Origin: Pseudomonas sp. B28(2017) | GTDB taxonomy: Bacteria; Pseudomonadota; Gammaproteobacteria; Pseudomonadales; Pseudomonadaceae | Length of the DNA: 64,000 nucleotides | Reading direction: 5' to 3' | NCBI RefSeq assembly: GCF_002113025.1 | Contig: NZ_NEJH01000002.1 | Location: forward strand, 186,001-250,000 | In this document: piece by piece, positions 1 to 9,161 of the stretch | How the letters are laid out: every line of letters begins with the position of its first letter | Numbering within the stretch: the first letter of the stretch is position 1 | Notes under the pieces: generated by a model | What the model saw: only the letters and a program-made list of their open reading frames with translations | The model's database searches: none | What the model was told of the DNA's origin: nothing | Made by a program: the position numbers and the translations under genes

Positions 1-843
1 GTTGCCGTCCTTGTCCGCCAGACTCACGTGCATGTGCATCCCGGTACCGGCCAGGTCATCGAAAGGCTTGGCCATGAAGCAGGCTGTCATGCCGTGCTTG
101 TGCGCCACCCCCTTGACCAGACGCTTGTAGCGCACCGCCTCGTCCATCGCCTGCAATGCGTCGGTGCGGTGCTCCAGGGTGATTTCCACTTGCCCCGGCG
201 CGTATTCGGAAATGGCCGTGCGCGCCGGAATCCCCTGGAGCTTGCAGGCGCTGTAGAGATCGGCCAGGAACGGTTCGATCTGTTCAAGCTCGCGCAAACC
301 ATAAACCTGAGTGCCGCGCGGACGCCCGCCATCGACATCCAGTGCCGGTTGAGGCCGTCCGCTGCTGTCGCGTTGCTGATCCAGCAGGTAGAACTCCAGT
401 TCCGCCGCCATGACCGGGTAATAGCCGTCAGCCTGTAAACCTTCGATGACTTTCGCCAACAAATGACGGGGATCGGCAATGGTGGCGGGCATTCCTTGCG
501 TTGGGTGCATGCTGACCTGCACGGCCGCAGTCGGTATCAGACGCCACGGCATACGCGTGAGGCTGCCGCTGATCGGGTAGGCCCGGCAGTCGATATCACC
601 GACATCCCAGACCAGCCCCGAGTTTTCCACGTCATCGCCGTTGATGGTCAGCCCGAGGATAGTGCTCGGCAATGGCCGCCCGCTTTCATACACTGCCAGC
701 AACTCGTCACGGTGCAGCAGCTTGCCCCGCGGCACCCCGTTGTTGTCGAGAATGAACAGCTCGAACATTTCGATATCCGGGTTCTGTTCCAGAAAGGTCA
801 GGGCTTCAAGCCTGGTGGCAAGCGAGGTGGTGGCACTGCTCAT
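1..843 (-). CDS. Glutamine synthetase family protein, gamma-glutamylpolyamine type (partial)
   Basis: The first 281 codons read open from the ATG at 843 to the window edge, so the C-terminal third or more is missing. The N-terminal beta-grasp region is followed by the catalytic-domain start, with the metal-binding motif AELEFYLL at residues 147-154, the SEYAPGQVEITL segment, and GTGMHMHVSL near residues 266-275. These are glutamine-synthetase motifs. The closest recognisable type is the PuuA/SpuI/PauA group, which ligates glutamate to putrescine or other polyamines in the cytoplasm; true GlnA differs more in this region. The substrate is inferred from family resemblance only. It is divergent from the EamA exporter and preceded by a 637-base gap. 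Confidence 0.88.
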   Translation of the reverse strand, partial: MSSATTSLATRLEALTFLEQNPDIEMFELFILDNNGVPRGKLLHRDELLAVYESGRPLPSTILGLTINGDDVENSGLVWDVGDIDCRAYPISGSLTRMPWRLIPTAAVQVSMHPTQGMPATIADPRHLLAKVIEGLQADGYYPVMAAELEFYLLDQQRDSSGRPQPALDVDGGRPRGTQVYGLRELEQIEPFLADLYSACKLQGIPARTAISEYAPGQVEITLEHRTDALQAMDEAVRYKRLVKGVAHKHGMTACFMAKPFDDLAGTGMHMHVSLADKDGN

Positions 844-1480
844 GGGGATTCTCTTTTTCCGTGTCAGACGGGTACGCAAAGGCACCCGCACGTCAATCCC
901 GGCATCAACCGGAACAAGTAGGGACAATCAGCGGAAAAAGCAGGAATCCGGTGGGCGCGCATGGCGGCAATGCCACAGCGCCCAGAAGGCCAGTTCAGAA
1001 GGAAGTGCAGAAAGGTTCGGGGCGGTGGCGGGCGTGAATCGACGAACAAGGCTCGACGCTCGAGCGTCGATGGATGCCTTGAAGTGGATTGCGACTGGCC
1101 AACCGTCCATAGGGAGAACCGCAGAAAGCAGATGACCCGCAGCGTCACACGGCGGATCAAGTCGTTAAATCAGGATTTGTAGAACCTTGGATGTCGTTTG
1201 GCTAAACATTTCCCTGTTCAGTGGTGCCCCCCTGCGGGAGCTTGTATTTAATTTCCAAATACCACACCGGACTTTCTGATTTGCCGCCTCCAGGCTACGC
1301 GCGCCTAATCGGACACTACTGTTCAAGGTCCGATCATGGAAAACACGCGCGCCACCGCCCACCCTGCCCTCTTGCTGATGCCCTGCGTTGTCCCGTCTGC
1401 CCTGAACCTGCGCCCCTCCATGCCGCTGCCCTTCAACCCAGGGCACTACACCCGCCATATCCATTGACCCGGAGCCCGCC
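844..1480. other. Long intergenic gap between divergent genes
   Basis: This stretch separates the divergent glutamine-synthetase-like gene and the EamA exporter and should hold both promoters. Short open frames occur on both strands, but none shows a recognisable domain. The only one with a plausible ribosome site is a 43-codon frame at 1336-1467, listed separately. I see no RNA gene, repeat or strong terminator here. Confidence 0.6.
1336..1467 (+). CDS. Possible 43-residue leader peptide
   Basis: A 43-codon frame starts with ATG seven bases after an AAGGT, and ends 13 bases before the start of the EamA exporter. The peptide is rich in Pro, Ala and His, has no obvious signal peptide or membrane segment, and matches nothing I recognise. 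Its position just ahead of a transporter would suit a leader or uORF, but chance is as likely in GC-rich DNA. Confidence 0.22.
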   Translation: MENTRATAHPALLLMPCVVPSALNLRPSMPLPFNPGHYTRHIH

Positions 1481-2398
1481 ATGAAAACCACCGGTATCGC
1501 TACCGCTCACGCCAGTATGCTGCTTTGGGCCTTGTTGATCGCTGCGTCGTTTTCCGCAGCGGCGCAAGTCAGCCAGGCCATAGACCCGATCCTGCTGACC
1601 GGTTTACGCCTGTTGTTTTGCGCCGTGGTGTTTCTGCCGCTGTTGCTGCTCAAAGGCGATGCCGTCATGACCGCCCGCGCGTTGCTCGGTCACGCCGTGC
1701 TCGGCCTGCTGCTGGCACTGTACTTCGGCTCACTGTTCGAAGCATTGCGCTACACCTCGGCCGTCAACACCGGGACGATGTTCACACTGGTGCCGCTGAT
1801 GACCCTGGCTTTCGAAGCCGTGCTGACACCTGACGGCAGCCTGAAACAACGGATTGTACCGATGCTGCTCGCCGCTGCCGGCGCAGTGTTACTGCTCATG
1901 AAAGGCAACGGCCCCGACGAGTTGCCATCGCCCTATGCATTGACCGTATACGGCATCGGCTGCCTGGCCATGGCACTCTACGCCCCCCTCAGCCAACGCC
2001 TGAAAGCCGATAGCCTCAAGGGCCGCGGGCCAGTGTCCATGACGTTCTGGAACATGCTGTTCGGCGCGCTGTTTCTGCTGGCATTCTGTGGCTTCAGTGG
2101 CGGTTGGCGCTCGGCATCATTACTAACGCTCAACGATTTTTATTGGCTGATGTACCTGGCGGTGTTCGCCACTCTGGCGACGTTTTGGCTGCTGCATCGA
2201 GCCATCGGTGTGATCGCACCGTCCTCGGTGATTTCCTACATCTACCTGAGCACGCTGTTTATCACCGTGTTTCACTGGCTTTGGGGGCGTCTGATGCCAC
2301 TACCGCTGGGGTGGGCCGGCGCGGTACTGGTGGGCGTCGGCATGTTCGCGCTGTTGATGTCCAGCCGCCGTGCCGTGTCGGCGATGGTCCAGGGCTGA
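1481..2398 (+). CDS. EamA/DMT family transporter
   Basis: A 305-residue hydrophobic protein with about ten predicted membrane helices arranged as two EamA repeats (roughly residues 5-140 and 150-295), the usual size for drug/metabolite transporters of the inner membrane. The start ATG has GGAG ten bases upstream. Members export amino acids, metabolites or drugs, and the substrate cannot be read from sequence. It is transcribed away from the polyamine-type glutamine synthetase, and a LysR gene follows in the same direction after 114 bases. That regulator could control it, but most LysR targets are divergent. Confidence 0.9.
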   Translation: MKTTGIATAHASMLLWALLIAASFSAAAQVSQAIDPILLTGLRLLFCAVVFLPLLLLKGDAVMTARALLGHAVLGLLLALYFGSLFEALRYTSAVNTGTMFTLVPLMTLAFEAVLTPDGSLKQRIVPMLLAAAGAVLLLMKGNGPDELPSPYALTVYGIGCLAMALYAPLSQRLKADSLKGRGPVSMTFWNMLFGALFLLAFCGFSGGWRSASLLTLNDFYWLMYLAVFATLATFWLLHRAIGVIAPSSVISYIYLSTLFITVFHWLWGRLMPLPLGWAGAVLVGVGMFALLMSSRRAVSAMVQG

Positions 2399-2512
2399 AA
2401 GGGCTTTGGGCGAAACTTCCGACGAGGCATTCTCCCTGTTCCCTCATTCCGCTAGGATCATTCGCTCATCCTTGCACAAGGTCAGCGCAAGGAACGTAGC
2501 GAGACGGAATGG

Positions 2513-3451
2513 ATGCTGAACAGTAATTCGCTTAGAAAACTCGACATGCAGGACCTCATGGTGTTCGTCGCCTTGTACGAGCAAAACAGCGTCACCGGCG
2601 TATCCGAGGCGCTTTGCGTCAGCCAGTCCACAGTGAGTTACTGCTTGAAAAAACTGCGTACCGGTTTCGGGGACGAGCTGTTCATCAATACCCGTACGGG
2701 CGGCATGCAGCCCAGCCGCAAGGCTGGCACGATGTACCCTCACGTGCTGAAAATCCTCGAAAGCATCAACCTGTGTCACGCCGGCTCACCCACGTTCGAC
2801 CCTGGACTGCAGCCCGTGATCTTCAACATCTGCGCACCGGAATATTTCGAGCAACTGATCCTGCCGCGCCTGTTGAAAACCTTCGACCTCGCCGATCTTC
2901 CGGTGATGGTCAACGTGGTCAAACTCGGAGCCGATATTCCTGCCCAAGCGTTGCGTGAAGGCAGCCTCGACCTGGTGATATGCTTCGGTCCGAACTTTCA
3001 TCGCAGTCACGTCAATTTCAAATCGCAGACGCTGCTCGAAGATGATCTGGTGTGTGTTTTCGACAAACACGCCACGCCGGCGGAACCACGCTTGAGTCTG
3101 CAAACCTATGTCGAACGTCGACACGTATTCCCGACACCCTGGACGTCCGCCACCAACATGGTCGACGGCTGGCTCGCGCAGCAGGCTCATCAGCGCCAGA
3201 TCGTCGCACGCGCCAACAGCTACAGCGCAGCGCTGAAGCTGATTACCGGAACCGACTATGCCCTGACCCTGCCCCGGCGCATCCAGCGATTGCTGGCCAG
3301 TGCCGAAACCTTCAATCACTGTGAAGCGCCCGAAGGCTTGCCGGGTTTCACCCTCGACATGCAGTGGAACCAGAGTGTCGATCGGGACAGCGCCAACACC
3401 TGGCTGAGAGAGCAGGTGATCCAGGCCTGTGTCGAGCAGGAAACGGCCTGA
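2513..3451 (+). CDS. LysR family transcriptional regulator
   Basis: A 312-residue LysR-type regulator. The N-terminal winged helix-turn-helix (about residues 11-70) carries a recognition helix around VSQSTVSYCLKKL, followed by a periplasmic-binding-protein-like effector domain (about 95-300). The chosen ATG at 2513 is one of two close starts, since an ATG four bases earlier runs into a stop; the internal Met at residue 12 is an alternative. It is convergent with the isomerase gene, whose stop lies three bases beyond its own. The target and inducer are unknown. Confidence 0.92.
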   Translation: MLNSNSLRKLDMQDLMVFVALYEQNSVTGVSEALCVSQSTVSYCLKKLRTGFGDELFINTRTGGMQPSRKAGTMYPHVLKILESINLCHAGSPTFDPGLQPVIFNICAPEYFEQLILPRLLKTFDLADLPVMVNVVKLGADIPAQALREGSLDLVICFGPNFHRSHVNFKSQTLLEDDLVCVFDKHATPAEPRLSLQTYVERRHVFPTPWTSATNMVDGWLAQQAHQRQIVARANSYSAALKLITGTDYALTLPRRIQRLLASAETFNHCEAPEGLPGFTLDMQWNQSVDRDSANTWLREQVIQACVEQETA

Positions 3452-3454
3452 TAC

Positions 3455-3820
3455 TCAGTGGCTGATGGCGGTCTTGCTGTAGGAATCGCGATCAATGTCG
3501 AGAATTTCCACGCACAACTGGACTTCAATGCCGCTCGGCCATTCACACAGGTCCTGAACCACTGCCAGCAGGCTTTCAGACAGTTGTTTCTTGATCTGTG
3601 CGGAACGACCGCTCAACAGCGCCAGCTTCACATGCACGAACGCCCGCTGAGCCAGTGCCGTGCCAACCTTGAACGTCTCGACCTTGACCGCGCGGCTCTT
3701 GATGTCGAATTCGGCAGCAAACTGACCGGAACCCACCAGCGTATTGTTCAACCGCATCAATGCCACATCGGCATTCAGATCAGTCAGGTTGGCGGTGTAT
3801 TCCATGTGCAGGTGAGGCAT
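3455..3820 (-). CDS. 5-carboxymethyl-2-hydroxymuconate delta-isomerase family protein
   Basis: A 121-residue protein of the CHMI (HpaF) branch of the tautomerase superfamily. After removal of Met the N-terminus is Pro, the catalytic general base of this superfamily, in the start MPHLHMEY. In homoprotocatechuate (4-hydroxyphenylacetate) breakdown CHMI converts 5-carboxymethyl-2-hydroxymuconate to 2-oxohept-3-ene-1,7-dioate. None of the other hpa genes is in this window, so this is an orphan copy whose real substrate may differ. It lies between two LysR genes; the one at 3879 is on the same strand, 58 bases upstream. Confidence 0.88.
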   Translation of the reverse strand: MPHLHMEYTANLTDLNADVALMRLNNTLVGSGQFAAEFDIKSRAVKVETFKVGTALAQRAFVHVKLALLSGRSAQIKKQLSESLLAVVQDLCEWPSGIEVQLCVEILDIDRDSYSKTAISH

Positions 3821-3878
3821 GAGTTGCTTCCTTCAAGTGGGGTGGAAAGGTCGTACATATAACACAACGCCACCCTGT

Positions 3879-4805
3879 TCACTCGGGCAGCGGCAATACG
3901 GCACGCTCACTCATGAACGCCTCCAGGCGCGAACGCAGCCAGCGCTCGGCAGGGTCGCTATCGACATGGCTGAGCCAGACCATGGACAGGTCCAGGGTCG
4001 GTGTCTTGAAGGGAAAGGGTTCCTTGAACAGCACTCCCGACGCGGCCATCGCCTCGGCTGTGTAATCCGGCAGGCTGGCAATCAGGTCGGTGCCGGCAAG
4101 CAGGGCCGGCAATGCACTGTACTGCGGCACCGAAAGCACCACTTGGCGCGTGCGACCGATATCCGCCAGCCACTCGTCGGCATAGCCACTGACATTGGCG
4201 GTATGGGACACCAGCACATGCGGTCGCGCGCAATATTCATCGAGGGTCAGCGGTGTGTCGGAAGCATCGGCGCGCAAAATGCTGGGCTGGATGTGCCGCA
4301 GCAACTTGCGTTTGGCATTGGCCGGCAGGCCGCGGGTCTGGCTGATACCCACCGTGATATCGCCGGATGCCAGCAAGTCGGGAATTCGCCAGTAATCGAC
4401 ATGCTGCACCACAAACACCACGTTGGGTGCCTCCTGGCGCAGAGCCCGCAGCAATGGCGGCAACAGTCCGAATTCGACATCGTCGGACAACCCGATGCGG
4501 AACGACATCGTGCTACTGGCCGGGTCAAAATCATGGGTCAGGCTCAAGGCCACGGACAAGGAATCCAGCGCCGGAGACAGGTGTTTGATGATCTCCTCTG
4601 CCCGCGCCGTCGGCTCCATGCGATGACCAACGCGTATGAACAGCGGATCATTGAACATCGCACGCAAGCGGTTGAGCGCAGAGCTGATGGTTGGCTGACC
4701 GAGAAACAGCTTCTCCGCCACCCGAGTGACATTGCGCTCGAGCATCAGTGTTTCGAATACCACCATCAGGTTGATATCGGCCTTGCGAAGTTCATTGCGG
4801 TTCAT
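3879..4805 (-). CDS. LysR family transcriptional regulator
   Basis: A 308-residue LysR regulator of the NodD/SyrM-like branch, judging by the start MNRNELRKADINLMVVFETL and the helix-turn-helix LFLGQPTISSALNRLRAMF at about residues 34-52. The effector-binding domain covers about residues 95-300. It is transcribed towards the CHMI-family isomerase and may share its transcript (58-base gap). Ligand and targets are unknown. The upstream gap to the tRNA gene presumably holds its promoter. Confidence 0.92.
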   Translation of the reverse strand: MNRNELRKADINLMVVFETLMLERNVTRVAEKLFLGQPTISSALNRLRAMFNDPLFIRVGHRMEPTARAEEIIKHLSPALDSLSVALSLTHDFDPASSTMSFRIGLSDDVEFGLLPPLLRALRQEAPNVVFVVQHVDYWRIPDLLASGDITVGISQTRGLPANAKRKLLRHIQPSILRADASDTPLTLDEYCARPHVLVSHTANVSGYADEWLADIGRTRQVVLSVPQYSALPALLAGTDLIASLPDYTAEAMAASGVLFKEPFPFKTPTLDLSMVWLSHVDSDPAERWLRSRLEAFMSERAVLPLPE

Positions 4806-5095
4806 CCACTGTCCCCGATCCCCAAATCTACTGACAGTTTAGGTAGCTGGCACGATTGCCGTCTATCCAACTCAAGTTCACAGACTGATGCTGTTTACGG
4901 ACGTCCAGGAACTGATCTAGAGAAAACCGGGCCGTACCCAGCCGTAAGGCGGGTGCAATAAAGCTGCTCCGAGCGAGCAGTTTTCCTGGAAACAGGCTTA
5001 TGTTTTCCCACTTGGATGCGGTGCCTGGTCCGACAACGTTTCCTGTACCGGGGCGGGATGCCGACAGCGAGAGACCGCTGAAAAAAGCTTCAGAA
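4806..5095. other. Intergenic gap upstream of LysR gene, downstream of tRNA-Ser
   Basis: About 290 bases without a supported gene. A short hairpin (CTGCTC..GAGCAG followed by four T) lies at about 4969-4985. It could be a weak terminator on the + strand, but no gene is seen to feed it. Otherwise I see only the expected promoter space of the LysR gene. Confidence 0.45.
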
Positions 5096-5135
5096 ACGAA
5101 AAAGCCCCGTAGCTTTTCAGCGACGGGGCTTTTTT
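5096..5135 (-). terminator. Rho-independent terminator after tRNA-Ser
   Basis: A hairpin with 7-bp arms GCCCCGT/ACGGGGC, flanked by A-runs on one side and T-runs on the other, lies eight bases beyond the 3' CCA of the tRNA. It is symmetrical enough to work on both strands, but the tRNA is the obvious client. Confidence 0.85.
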
Positions 5136-5142
5136 CATGTAA

Positions 5143-5232
5143 TGGCGGAGAGATAGGGATTCGAACCCTAGGTACCGGTGAAGGTACAACGGATTTCGAA
5201 TCCGTCCCATTCGGCCACTCTGGCATCTCTCC
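5143..5232 (-). tRNA. tRNA-Ser (anticodon CGA)
   Basis: Ninety bases that fold as a class II tRNA: acceptor stem GGAGAGA/TCTCTCC, a D-arm, an anticodon arm CGGATT-CGA-AATCCG, a long variable arm (TACCTTCACCGGTA), a T-arm with GGTTCGAATCC, and an encoded CCA end. The CGA anticodon reads UCG serine codons. It sits downstream of the purC unit on the same strand and has its own terminator. Confidence 0.97.
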
Positions 5233-5315
5233 AACGGCGCGCATCATAACAACACTTTCGCAGGAAGCGAACCCCCCAAGCGAAATATTTCTGTGCTTTC
5301 AGATGCTTGCGTCGT

Positions 5316-6029
5316 TTAAAGCGGTACGCCCAGACGATTGGCGACTTCTTCGTAGGCTTCGATGACATCACCGAGGCCCTGACGGAAGCGGTCCTTGTCC
5401 ATTTTCTTGCCGGTCGCCTTGTCCCACAGACGGCAACCGTCCGGGCTGAATTCGTCGCCCAGCACGATGGAACCATCGTGGAACACACCGAATTCCAGCT
5501 TGAAGTCGACCAGCAGCAGGCCGGCGTCGTCGAACAGCTTGCTCAGGACTTCATTGACCTTGAGCGACAGTTCCTTCATGCGGACCAGTTGCTCGGCGGT
5601 GCCCCAGCCAAATGCCACGACGTGGGATTCGTTGATGAACGGGTCGCCCTTGGCGTCGTCCTTCAGGAACAGTTCGAAGGTGTAAGGGTTGAGCTTCATG
5701 CCCTCTTCGACACCCAGGCGCTTGACCAGGCTGCCAGCGGCGTAGTTACGCACGACGCACTCGACCGGAATCATGTCGAGCTTCTTCACCAGGCATTCGT
5801 TGTCGCCCAGCAATTTGTCGAATTGGGTCGGCACGCCAGCGGCTTCGAGCTTCTGCATGATGAAGGCGTTGAACTTGTTGTTCACCATGCCTTTGCGGTC
5901 GAGCTGTTCGATACGTTTGCCGTCGAACGCCGAGGTGTCGTTGCGAAACAGCAGGATCAAACGGTTAGCGTCGTCGGTCTTGTAAACCGACTTGGCTTTG
6001 CCGCGGTAGAGTTCTTCACGTTTTTCCAT
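5316..6029 (-). CDS. purC: Phosphoribosylaminoimidazole-succinocarboxamide synthase
   Basis: A 237-residue SAICAR synthetase, full length for the family. It joins aspartate to CAIR using ATP in de novo purine synthesis, in the cytoplasm. The start [20 protein letters not shown], the YRGKAKS ATP-binding element and the late [12 protein letters not shown] motif are characteristic of PurC. It is the last protein gene of the leftward dapA-bamC-hydrolase-purC series, 28 bases after the hydrolase, and is followed by tRNA-Ser. Confidence 0.98.
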   Translation of the reverse strand: MEKREELYRGKAKSVYKTDDANRLILLFRNDTSAFDGKRIEQLDRKGMVNNKFNAFIMQKLEAAGVPTQFDKLLGDNECLVKKLDMIPVECVVRNYAAGSLVKRLGVEEGMKLNPYTFELFLKDDAKGDPFINESHVVAFGWGTAEQLVRMKELSLKVNEVLSKLFDDAGLLLVDFKLEFGVFHDGSIVLGDEFSPDGCRLWDKATGKKMDKDRFRQGLGDVIEAYEEVANRLGVPL

Positions 6030-6057
6030 GATGGGCTCCGCTTGCTAAGTAGATGGG

Positions 6058-6816
6058 CTAGGCGATGTGGCGCCAGTCGAGCCCTGAATCTTGATCGGCC
6101 AGTTGCAGCCAGTCCGGGTCGCACCCGAGGGTGTCGACAAAACATTGCCGGGCCAGCTGCGGCAGGTTGTTCTTGCTGCTCAGATGGGCCAGGACCAGGT
6201 GTTGCAGGTCTTTCCAGCCCAACTCGGCCACCAGGAATGCCGCCTGATGGTTATTCAAATGCCCCAGCTCACCGCCCACCCGTTGCTTGAGAAAGTACGG
6301 GTAATGACCGCGGGCCAGCATGTCACGACAGTGATTGGACTCGATCATCAACGCATCGAGGTCCCGATAGCCGTCCAGCACCTTGTCACAGTACGAACCC
6401 AGGTCGGTCAACAGGCCGAAGCGCCGCTCACCGTCACTGAATACATATTGCGTCGGTTCCTGTGCATCGTGGGCCACGGCAATGACACCGATGCTCAAGT
6501 CGCCGATTTGCAGCTGCTCGCCGCCGGCCAGAAAGCCTGCGGGTTCAATCGGTTTGCGCATCCCGCGCAAGGTCCCGCGACTGAGGTAGACAGGCAGATT
6601 GTAGCGCCGAGACAGCAAACCCACGCCATGCACGTGGTCGGCATGTTCGTGGGTCACAAGTATCGCGCTCAGCTGCGCAGGGTTCACCCCCAGGCGCAGC
6701 AGGCGTTTTTCGGTTTCCCGCAGGGAAAAGCCACAATCCACCAAGACGTACGTATCAGCGCTGGCTACCAGCGTGCCGTTCCCTTGACTACCGCTGCCGA
6801 GAACGGCAAAACGCAT
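6058..6816 (-). CDS. MBL fold metallo-hydrolase (YycJ/WalJ-like)
   Basis: A 252-residue metallo-beta-lactamase-fold protein. The start MRFAVLGSGSQGNGTLV is typical of the YycJ/WalJ branch, and the zinc motif THEHADHVHG lies at about residues 54-63. Further ligands fit ALMIESNHC and HLSSKNN. The reaction is not established for Pseudomonas; related proteins have been linked to nucleic-acid or cell-wall-related roles in Firmicutes. It starts four bases after the bamC stop and precedes purC by 28 bases, so it is probably in one transcript with both. Confidence 0.9.
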   Translation of the reverse strand: MRFAVLGSGSQGNGTLVASADTYVLVDCGFSLRETEKRLLRLGVNPAQLSAILVTHEHADHVHGVGLLSRRYNLPVYLSRGTLRGMRKPIEPAGFLAGGEQLQIGDLSIGVIAVAHDAQEPTQYVFSDGERRFGLLTDLGSYCDKVLDGYRDLDALMIESNHCRDMLARGHYPYFLKQRVGGELGHLNNHQAAFLVAELGWKDLQHLVLAHLSSKNNLPQLARQCFVDTLGCDPDWLQLADQDSGLDWRHIA

Positions 6817-6820
6817 AGGA

Positions 6821-7936
6821 TCAGCCCAGGTTGTCCTGAATCTTGCTCAACACTTTACGCGCCACATCTGCCGGCGCCACGGTGTTGATGTTTTTCTCGA
6901 CGGTGACCTGGACGTTCTCGCCAACCTTGCTCAGGCGAACCTGATAACGCTCGGCGCGGGCGTCAAGCTCTTCCTTGCTCGGCGCGCTGCCGAACAGGCT
7001 GCTGAAGAAGCCTGGCTTGTCGTCTTTCTTCTCGGCTTTTTCGGCCAGGTTGATGTAGTACAGGCCCAAGCTGCGGTTGATGTCTTCAACGCGCCACTCA
7101 CCTTGTTCCAGGGCACGACCGACGCTCGACCAGGCACGATCCAGGTCGGTACCGACGTTCAGCACAGGGTTGCCGCTGCCGTCTTCGCTGAGGCTGACGC
7201 GGCTGGGTGCGTCGAAATCACGCGAAGCCAGCATCGAGACCGAACCGCCCTTCTCCGAGATACGGCTCATGCTCGCGAGCATGTCGTCGACCAGTGCCGC
7301 GTCCAGGCCAGTGTTGACCGAACGGTTGGTGAATGCCACGTCAGCGGTGCTGCCGGCAGGACGCTCGGCGCTGACCACATAGACTTCACTGGTATTGCGC
7401 TGTACGCCCGGCTCGATGCGCACCCGCACGCGGGTTTCGCTGTCCGTGCCGACGCCGGCCGCGCTCAGGCGTTTGCCCATGGCCGCGGACAGTTCGTCGG
7501 AATGTTGCCAGGTCGTGGTGAATTCGCCGGTTTGCGGACGCTGTTCATCCAGTCGGAAGCCGTTGTCCTGGAAGAACTGAACAGCCACAGGCCAGACTTC
7601 GGCTGGCGGGTTCTGGGCCAGGATAGAGCTGGAACCGCCGCTCTTCTGCAGGGAGTAGGCGCTGGCGTCGGCAGCTGCCGTCAGCGGCTGCGGCCGAGGC
7701 ACGACGTATTCGCCCTTGGCGGTGTCATCAGCCACGTTGCGCGGGATCGGCAACAGCGGATCCAGACGCTTGGCGGTACGGACATCCGGTGGCATTTGCA
7801 TCGGTGCAGTCTGTTGCGCGTCCAGGTAATCGCTACCGCGGTCACGGAAATAACCTTCCGGGCCCCAGACCCATCCACAGCCACTGGTGCTGGAGATAAT
7901 CAAGGCAAGTGCGGAAAGTCCGGCCATTCGCTTCAT
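6821..7936 (-). CDS. bamC: Outer membrane assembly lipoprotein BamC (NlpB)
   Basis: A 371-residue lipoprotein of the BAM complex that inserts beta-barrel proteins in the outer membrane. The signal peptide MKRMAGLSALALIISSTSG ends at a lipobox with Cys20. An unstructured proline-rich stretch (about 35-75) is followed by two helix-grip domains. I chose ATG 7936 because a start 23 codons earlier would place charged residues before the signal peptide and overlap dapA. The gene lies 17 bases after dapA, the dapA-nlpB order also seen in enterobacteria. Confidence 0.95.
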   Translation of the reverse strand: MKRMAGLSALALIISSTSGCGWVWGPEGYFRDRGSDYLDAQQTAPMQMPPDVRTAKRLDPLLPIPRNVADDTAKGEYVVPRPQPLTAAADASAYSLQKSGGSSSILAQNPPAEVWPVAVQFFQDNGFRLDEQRPQTGEFTTTWQHSDELSAAMGKRLSAAGVGTDSETRVRVRIEPGVQRNTSEVYVVSAERPAGSTADVAFTNRSVNTGLDAALVDDMLASMSRISEKGGSVSMLASRDFDAPSRVSLSEDGSGNPVLNVGTDLDRAWSSVGRALEQGEWRVEDINRSLGLYYINLAEKAEKKDDKPGFFSSLFGSAPSKEELDARAERYQVRLSKVGENVQVTVEKNINTVAPADVARKVLSKIQDNLG

Positions 7937-7953
7937 GCGTTGTACTTCCTCAA

Positions 7954-8832
7954 TTAAACCAGGACGCTGCACTGGCGCAGGGCCGAGCGGAGCGTTTCGT
8001 GACAAGGTGCGCTCAGCCAGGTCAGCGGCAGGCGAATGCCTTCGTGCATCAGGCCCATTTCAACCAAAGCCCACTTCACCGGAATCGGGTTGGCTTCGAT
8101 GAACAGGTCCTTGTGCAGCGGCATCAGTTTTTCGTTGATGGCCCGCGCAGTCTCGGCGTCCCCCCGGAGGGCGGCCTCGCACAGATCGGCCATTTCACGC
8201 GGAGCGACGTTGGCGGTGACGGAGATGTTGCCCTTGCCGCCCATCAGGATCAGCTCGACTGCGGTCGGATCATCACCGGAAAGGACGATGAAGTCCTTGC
8301 TGACGCCATCGAGGATGGCTTTGGCACGTTTGAGGTCGCCGGTCGCTTCCTTGATACCGATGATGTTCGGCACGGTGGACAGGCGGATCACGGTCTCGGC
8401 CTGCATGTCGCAGGAGGTGCGGCCGGGAACGTTATAGAGAATCTGCGGGATGTCGACCGATTCGGCGATGTGCTTGAAGTGCAGGTACAGGCCTTCCTGG
8501 GTCGGCTTGTTGTAGTACGGCACGACCAACAGGCAGGCATCGGCGCCGGCTTCCTTGGCGTTGCGGGTCAGCTCGACGGCTTCGCGGGTCGAGTTGGCGC
8601 CGGTGCCGGCAATGACCGGAATGCGACCGTTGACCTGCTTGACCACGGCCTTGATGACGGCGATGTGTTCTTCGACGTCCAGGGTTGCCGACTCGCCGGT
8701 GGTGCCGACGGCGACAATGGCATGGGTGCCGTTTTCAAGGTGGAAGTCCACGAGTTTGCTGAGGCTGTCCCAGTCAAGACGCCCCTGTGCATCCATGGGT
8801 GTGACCAGTGCCACCATACTGCCCGCAATCAT
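7954..8832 (-). CDS. dapA: 4-hydroxy-tetrahydrodipicolinate synthase
   Basis: A 292-residue DapA, a TIM-barrel aldolase that condenses pyruvate with aspartate semialdehyde, the first committed step to lysine and diaminopimelate. The Schiff-base lysine is K161 in [10 protein letters not shown], the catalytic Tyr is Y133 in [10 protein letters not shown], and the GTTGE motif is at 43-47, as in E. coli. The start [13 protein letters not shown] has AGGAG nine bases upstream, which rules out the longer in-frame start at 8916. It leads the dapA-bamC-hydrolase-purC series. Confidence 0.98.
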   Translation of the reverse strand: MIAGSMVALVTPMDAQGRLDWDSLSKLVDFHLENGTHAIVAVGTTGESATLDVEEHIAVIKAVVKQVNGRIPVIAGTGANSTREAVELTRNAKEAGADACLLVVPYYNKPTQEGLYLHFKHIAESVDIPQILYNVPGRTSCDMQAETVIRLSTVPNIIGIKEATGDLKRAKAILDGVSKDFIVLSGDDPTAVELILMGGKGNISVTANVAPREMADLCEAALRGDAETARAINEKLMPLHKDLFIEANPIPVKWALVEMGLMHEGIRLPLTWLSAPCHETLRSALRQCSVLV

Positions 8833-9161
8833 GAAACCGCTCCTGCCGGAAAAAGAGAGCCGTAATGGTACTGGCGCCAAGATGCTTGCACAAGCGAAGT
8901 ACTGTGCTGCTGCCATTCCCCTTGGCGCCGGTTTTCGCTACCCTTCAGACTTTGATCGGTACTGATCAGCTTGTACGCCGGGTTCCAGCCTCCCTTTTCG
9001 GCCTCCCAGGCCCCGTTCCAGCGTCGCCGCTGCGCGCTCCCGCTATTATTGGAGCGAGTTGCGAGCCACGGCCCGGGATTTTCTGAACGGGCACGCGCAG
9101 GCGCACCCCGACGGCCAACGCCCGTCAACCTACCGACCGCTCATCGCTTTAGGAATGCTGC
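8833..9161. other. Divergent promoter region of dapA and gcvR
   Basis: A 329-base gap between divergent dapA and gcvR. It should contain both promoters. I recognise no riboswitch, repeat or RNA gene in it. Confidence 0.5.

Noticed and set aside
864..1160. Frames on both strands in the first gap
   Set aside because: No ribosome site, no domain, and overlapping frames on both strands of similar length; consistent with chance.
7937..8005. Longer start for bamC
   Set aside because: It would overlap dapA and put a charged stretch before the lipoprotein signal peptide.
8833..9161. A lysine or glycine riboswitch before dapA or gcvR
   Set aside because: I see no conserved aptamer core in this gap, and Pseudomonas dapA is not known to use a lysine riboswitch.
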